The notes under the pieces were generated by a model that was not told where the DNA came from, searched no databases, and saw nothing but the letters and a program-made list of their open reading frames with translations. The position numbers and the translations under genes were made by a program. 7,328 bases of DNA from Verrucomicrobiota bacterium. Its GTDB lineage: Bacteria; Verrucomicrobiota; Verrucomicrobiia; Chthoniobacterales; UBA10450. Below, piece after piece: positions 6,212 through 7,328 of the stretch. The stretch spans positions 1-7,328 of the forward strand of contig QHQV01000151.1 in NCBI GenBank assembly GCA_003219945.1, read 5' to 3'. Every line of letters begins with the position of its first letter. Position 1 is the stretch's first letter.

Positions 6212-6589
6212 ATGAATCGTGAATGGAATGATACTCAACCAATCTATCGCCAGCTTCGCGATCGAGGCGTGCATATGATTCTCGATGGCGTGCTTAATGA
6301 AGGCGATCCTCTGCCATCGGTGCGCAATGTCGCAGCCGAGTTCCGGGTCAATCCGCTAACCGTGCTGAAAGCTTATCAGCAATTAGTCGATGAGGACCTG
6401 GTCGAGATGAAGCGCGGCCTCGGTATGTTCGTTAAACCGGGTGCGCGTGATCAATTGCTGAAAGACGAACGCCAGAAATTTTTAACCGACGAATGGCCGC
6501 GGATCGCGGAAAAGATCGAGAGGCTCGGTCTCACACAAAGAGAGCTGGATGCCGCAGCGGTGCGCCGTTCGTCATCGAGAAAACGTTAA
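6212..6589 (+). CDS. GntR-family transcriptional regulator, YtrA-type
   Basis: A 125-residue DNA-binding protein, the short length typical of the YtrA branch of GntR regulators, which lack a large effector domain. QPIYRQLRDRG (9-19) opens the winged helix. GDPLPSVRNVAAEFRVNPLT (31-50) holds the turn and start of the recognition helix, continued by VLKAYQQLVD (51-60), and the wing ends in RGLGMFVKPG (68-77). A charged helical tail (DQLLKDERQKFL to SSRKR) probably dimerises. The chosen start is ATG 6212 (MNREWNDTQPIYRQL), which fits the family's N-terminus; an in-frame ATG at 6155 would add 19 unrelated residues inside the oxidoreductase gene. It begins 2 bases after the oxidoreductase stop and ends 4 bases before an ABC ATPase. 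Known YtrA regulators repress their own operon with the neighbouring ABC transporter, often relieved by envelope-acting antibiotics; a similar role here is inferred. Confidence 0.9.
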   Translation: MNREWNDTQPIYRQLRDRGVHMILDGVLNEGDPLPSVRNVAAEFRVNPLTVLKAYQQLVDEDLVEMKRGLGMFVKPGARDQLLKDERQKFLTDEWPRIAEKIERLGLTQRELDAAAVRRSSSRKR

Positions 6590-6593
6590 CGCC

Positions 6594-7328
6594 ATGGCAA
6601 CGATAGAAGCACGCGGTCTCCGCAAAACATTCGGCATGACTGTAGCGTTGGACGGCATCGACTTGCATGTGGAAGAAGGTCGGATCCTCGGGATGATCGG
6701 TCCGAATGGCGCAGGTAAGACAACTGCGCTCAATGCAATTCTTGGCCTAACATCGTACGAGGGAGAATTGAAAGTGCTCGGTCGCGATCCGTGGACGAAG
6801 CGCGACGAGCTCATGCGAGACGTCTCATTCATTGCCGACGTGGCGGTATTACCGCGCTGGATTCGCGTCTCACAATTGCTCGATGACGTCGCCGGCGTGC
6901 ATCCGCGATTCGATCGCGCCAAGGCGGAAAATTTTCTGACAAGAACAACGATCAAACGCACGAGCAAGGTCAGGGAATTATCAAAGGGAATGGTGGCGCA
7001 GTTGCATCTCGCGATCGTGATGGCAATCGACGCGCGCTTGCTCGTGCTCGATGAGCCGACACTCGGCCTGGACATTTTGTATCGCAAACAGTTCTACGAC
7101 TCTCTGCTCAACGATTATTTCGATCGCAGCCGCACGATCATCGTGACAACACACCAGGTGGAAGAGGTCCAGGACGTTTTGACGGACCTCATGTTCATCG
7201 ATCGCGGTCGGATCGTGCTCGAGTGCAGCATGGAAGAATTCGATTCGCGTTACCTCGAAGTGATGGTGAATCCCGAGCACCTCTCCGCCGCACGCGCCCT
7301 CAAACCGATGCACGAACGGCCGGTTTTC
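6594..7328 (+). CDS. ABC transporter ATP-binding protein (YtrB-like), cut by the window end
   Basis: 245 codons are open to the last base with no stop, so the 3' end is missing. The product couples ATP hydrolysis to a membrane permease. The Walker A motif is GPNGAGKTT (36-44), the signature is LSKGM (129-133; the canonical form is LSGGQ), Walker B is LLVLDEP (149-155), the D-loop is LGLD (157-160) and the switch His is His187 (TTHQVEE). The usual Q-loop Gln is not seen: the place after the beta strand reads VSFIADVAVLPRW (77-89), with Asp82 the likely counterpart. LSKGM and an acidic Q-loop residue are, as far as I recall, common in ATPases paired with YtrA-type regulators. The residues past 210 begin the variable C-terminal part. 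ATG 6594 follows the regulator stop by 4 bases and gives the expected N-terminus (IEARGLRKTFG). The permease is expected just downstream. The transported substrate cannot be read from this gene. Confidence 0.9.
   Translation, partial: MATIEARGLRKTFGMTVALDGIDLHVEEGRILGMIGPNGAGKTTALNAILGLTSYEGELKVLGRDPWTKRDELMRDVSFIADVAVLPRWIRVSQLLDDVAGVHPRFDRAKAENFLTRTTIKRTSKVRELSKGMVAQLHLAIVMAIDARLLVLDEPTLGLDILYRKQFYDSLLNDYFDRSRTIIVTTHQVEEVQDVLTDLMFIDRGRIVLECSMEEFDSRYLEVMVNPEHLSAARALKPMHERPVF

Overview
The window reads as chromosomal DNA of a Gram-negative-type soil bacterium. The mix of TolB/FlgO-like TPR membrane proteins, DUF4440 proteins, a membrane-anchored zeta-crystallin-like reductase and a YtrA-type regulator/ABC pair resembles Verrucomicrobia (Spartobacteria/Chthoniobacterales-like) or a similar soil lineage. 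That placement is an inference from family resemblance; there is no rRNA or other phylogenetic marker here. All convincing genes lie on the + strand and are tightly packed, many with ATGA or TAATG overlaps. I see no mobile element, CRISPR array, tRNA or rRNA.

Left part (1-2717) is a tandem array of paralogous membrane proteins. It holds the last 26 codons of one TPR protein, a complete 594-residue TPR protein (three membrane segments, a TolB/FlgO-like domain, then TPRs), and a 285-residue protein. The third has nearly the same membrane module as the second, but the TolB/TPR part is replaced by a SnoaL/NTF2-like (DUF4440-type) domain. Each gene's stop overlaps the next gene's start in the same TCATGAG junction.

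Middle part (2785-4776) is a likely translationally coupled cluster. It contains an unrecognised 173-residue single-pass membrane protein, a ketopantoate reductase family protein (PanE/ApbA) with its key residues intact, and a decayed DUF4440 gene. The decayed gene starts inside the panE-like stop codon and carries an in-frame TGA plus a 1-base frameshift. It is not apparent as one open frame; the two halves become recognisable only when the frames are joined at about 4607-4611.

The 218-base gap at 4777-4994 holds a perfect 8-bp hairpin and an AT-rich promoter-like stretch with small dyads.

Right part (4995-7328) is a second cluster: a membrane-anchored MDR-family (quinone reductase/zeta-crystallin-like) oxidoreductase with a strong internal ribosome binding site, a short GntR/YtrA-type regulator 2 bases later, and, 4 bases after that, an ABC transporter ATPase that runs off the window end. 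The regulator and ATPase form a typical YtrA/YtrB-type pair, probably self-regulated and probably followed by a permease gene outside the window.
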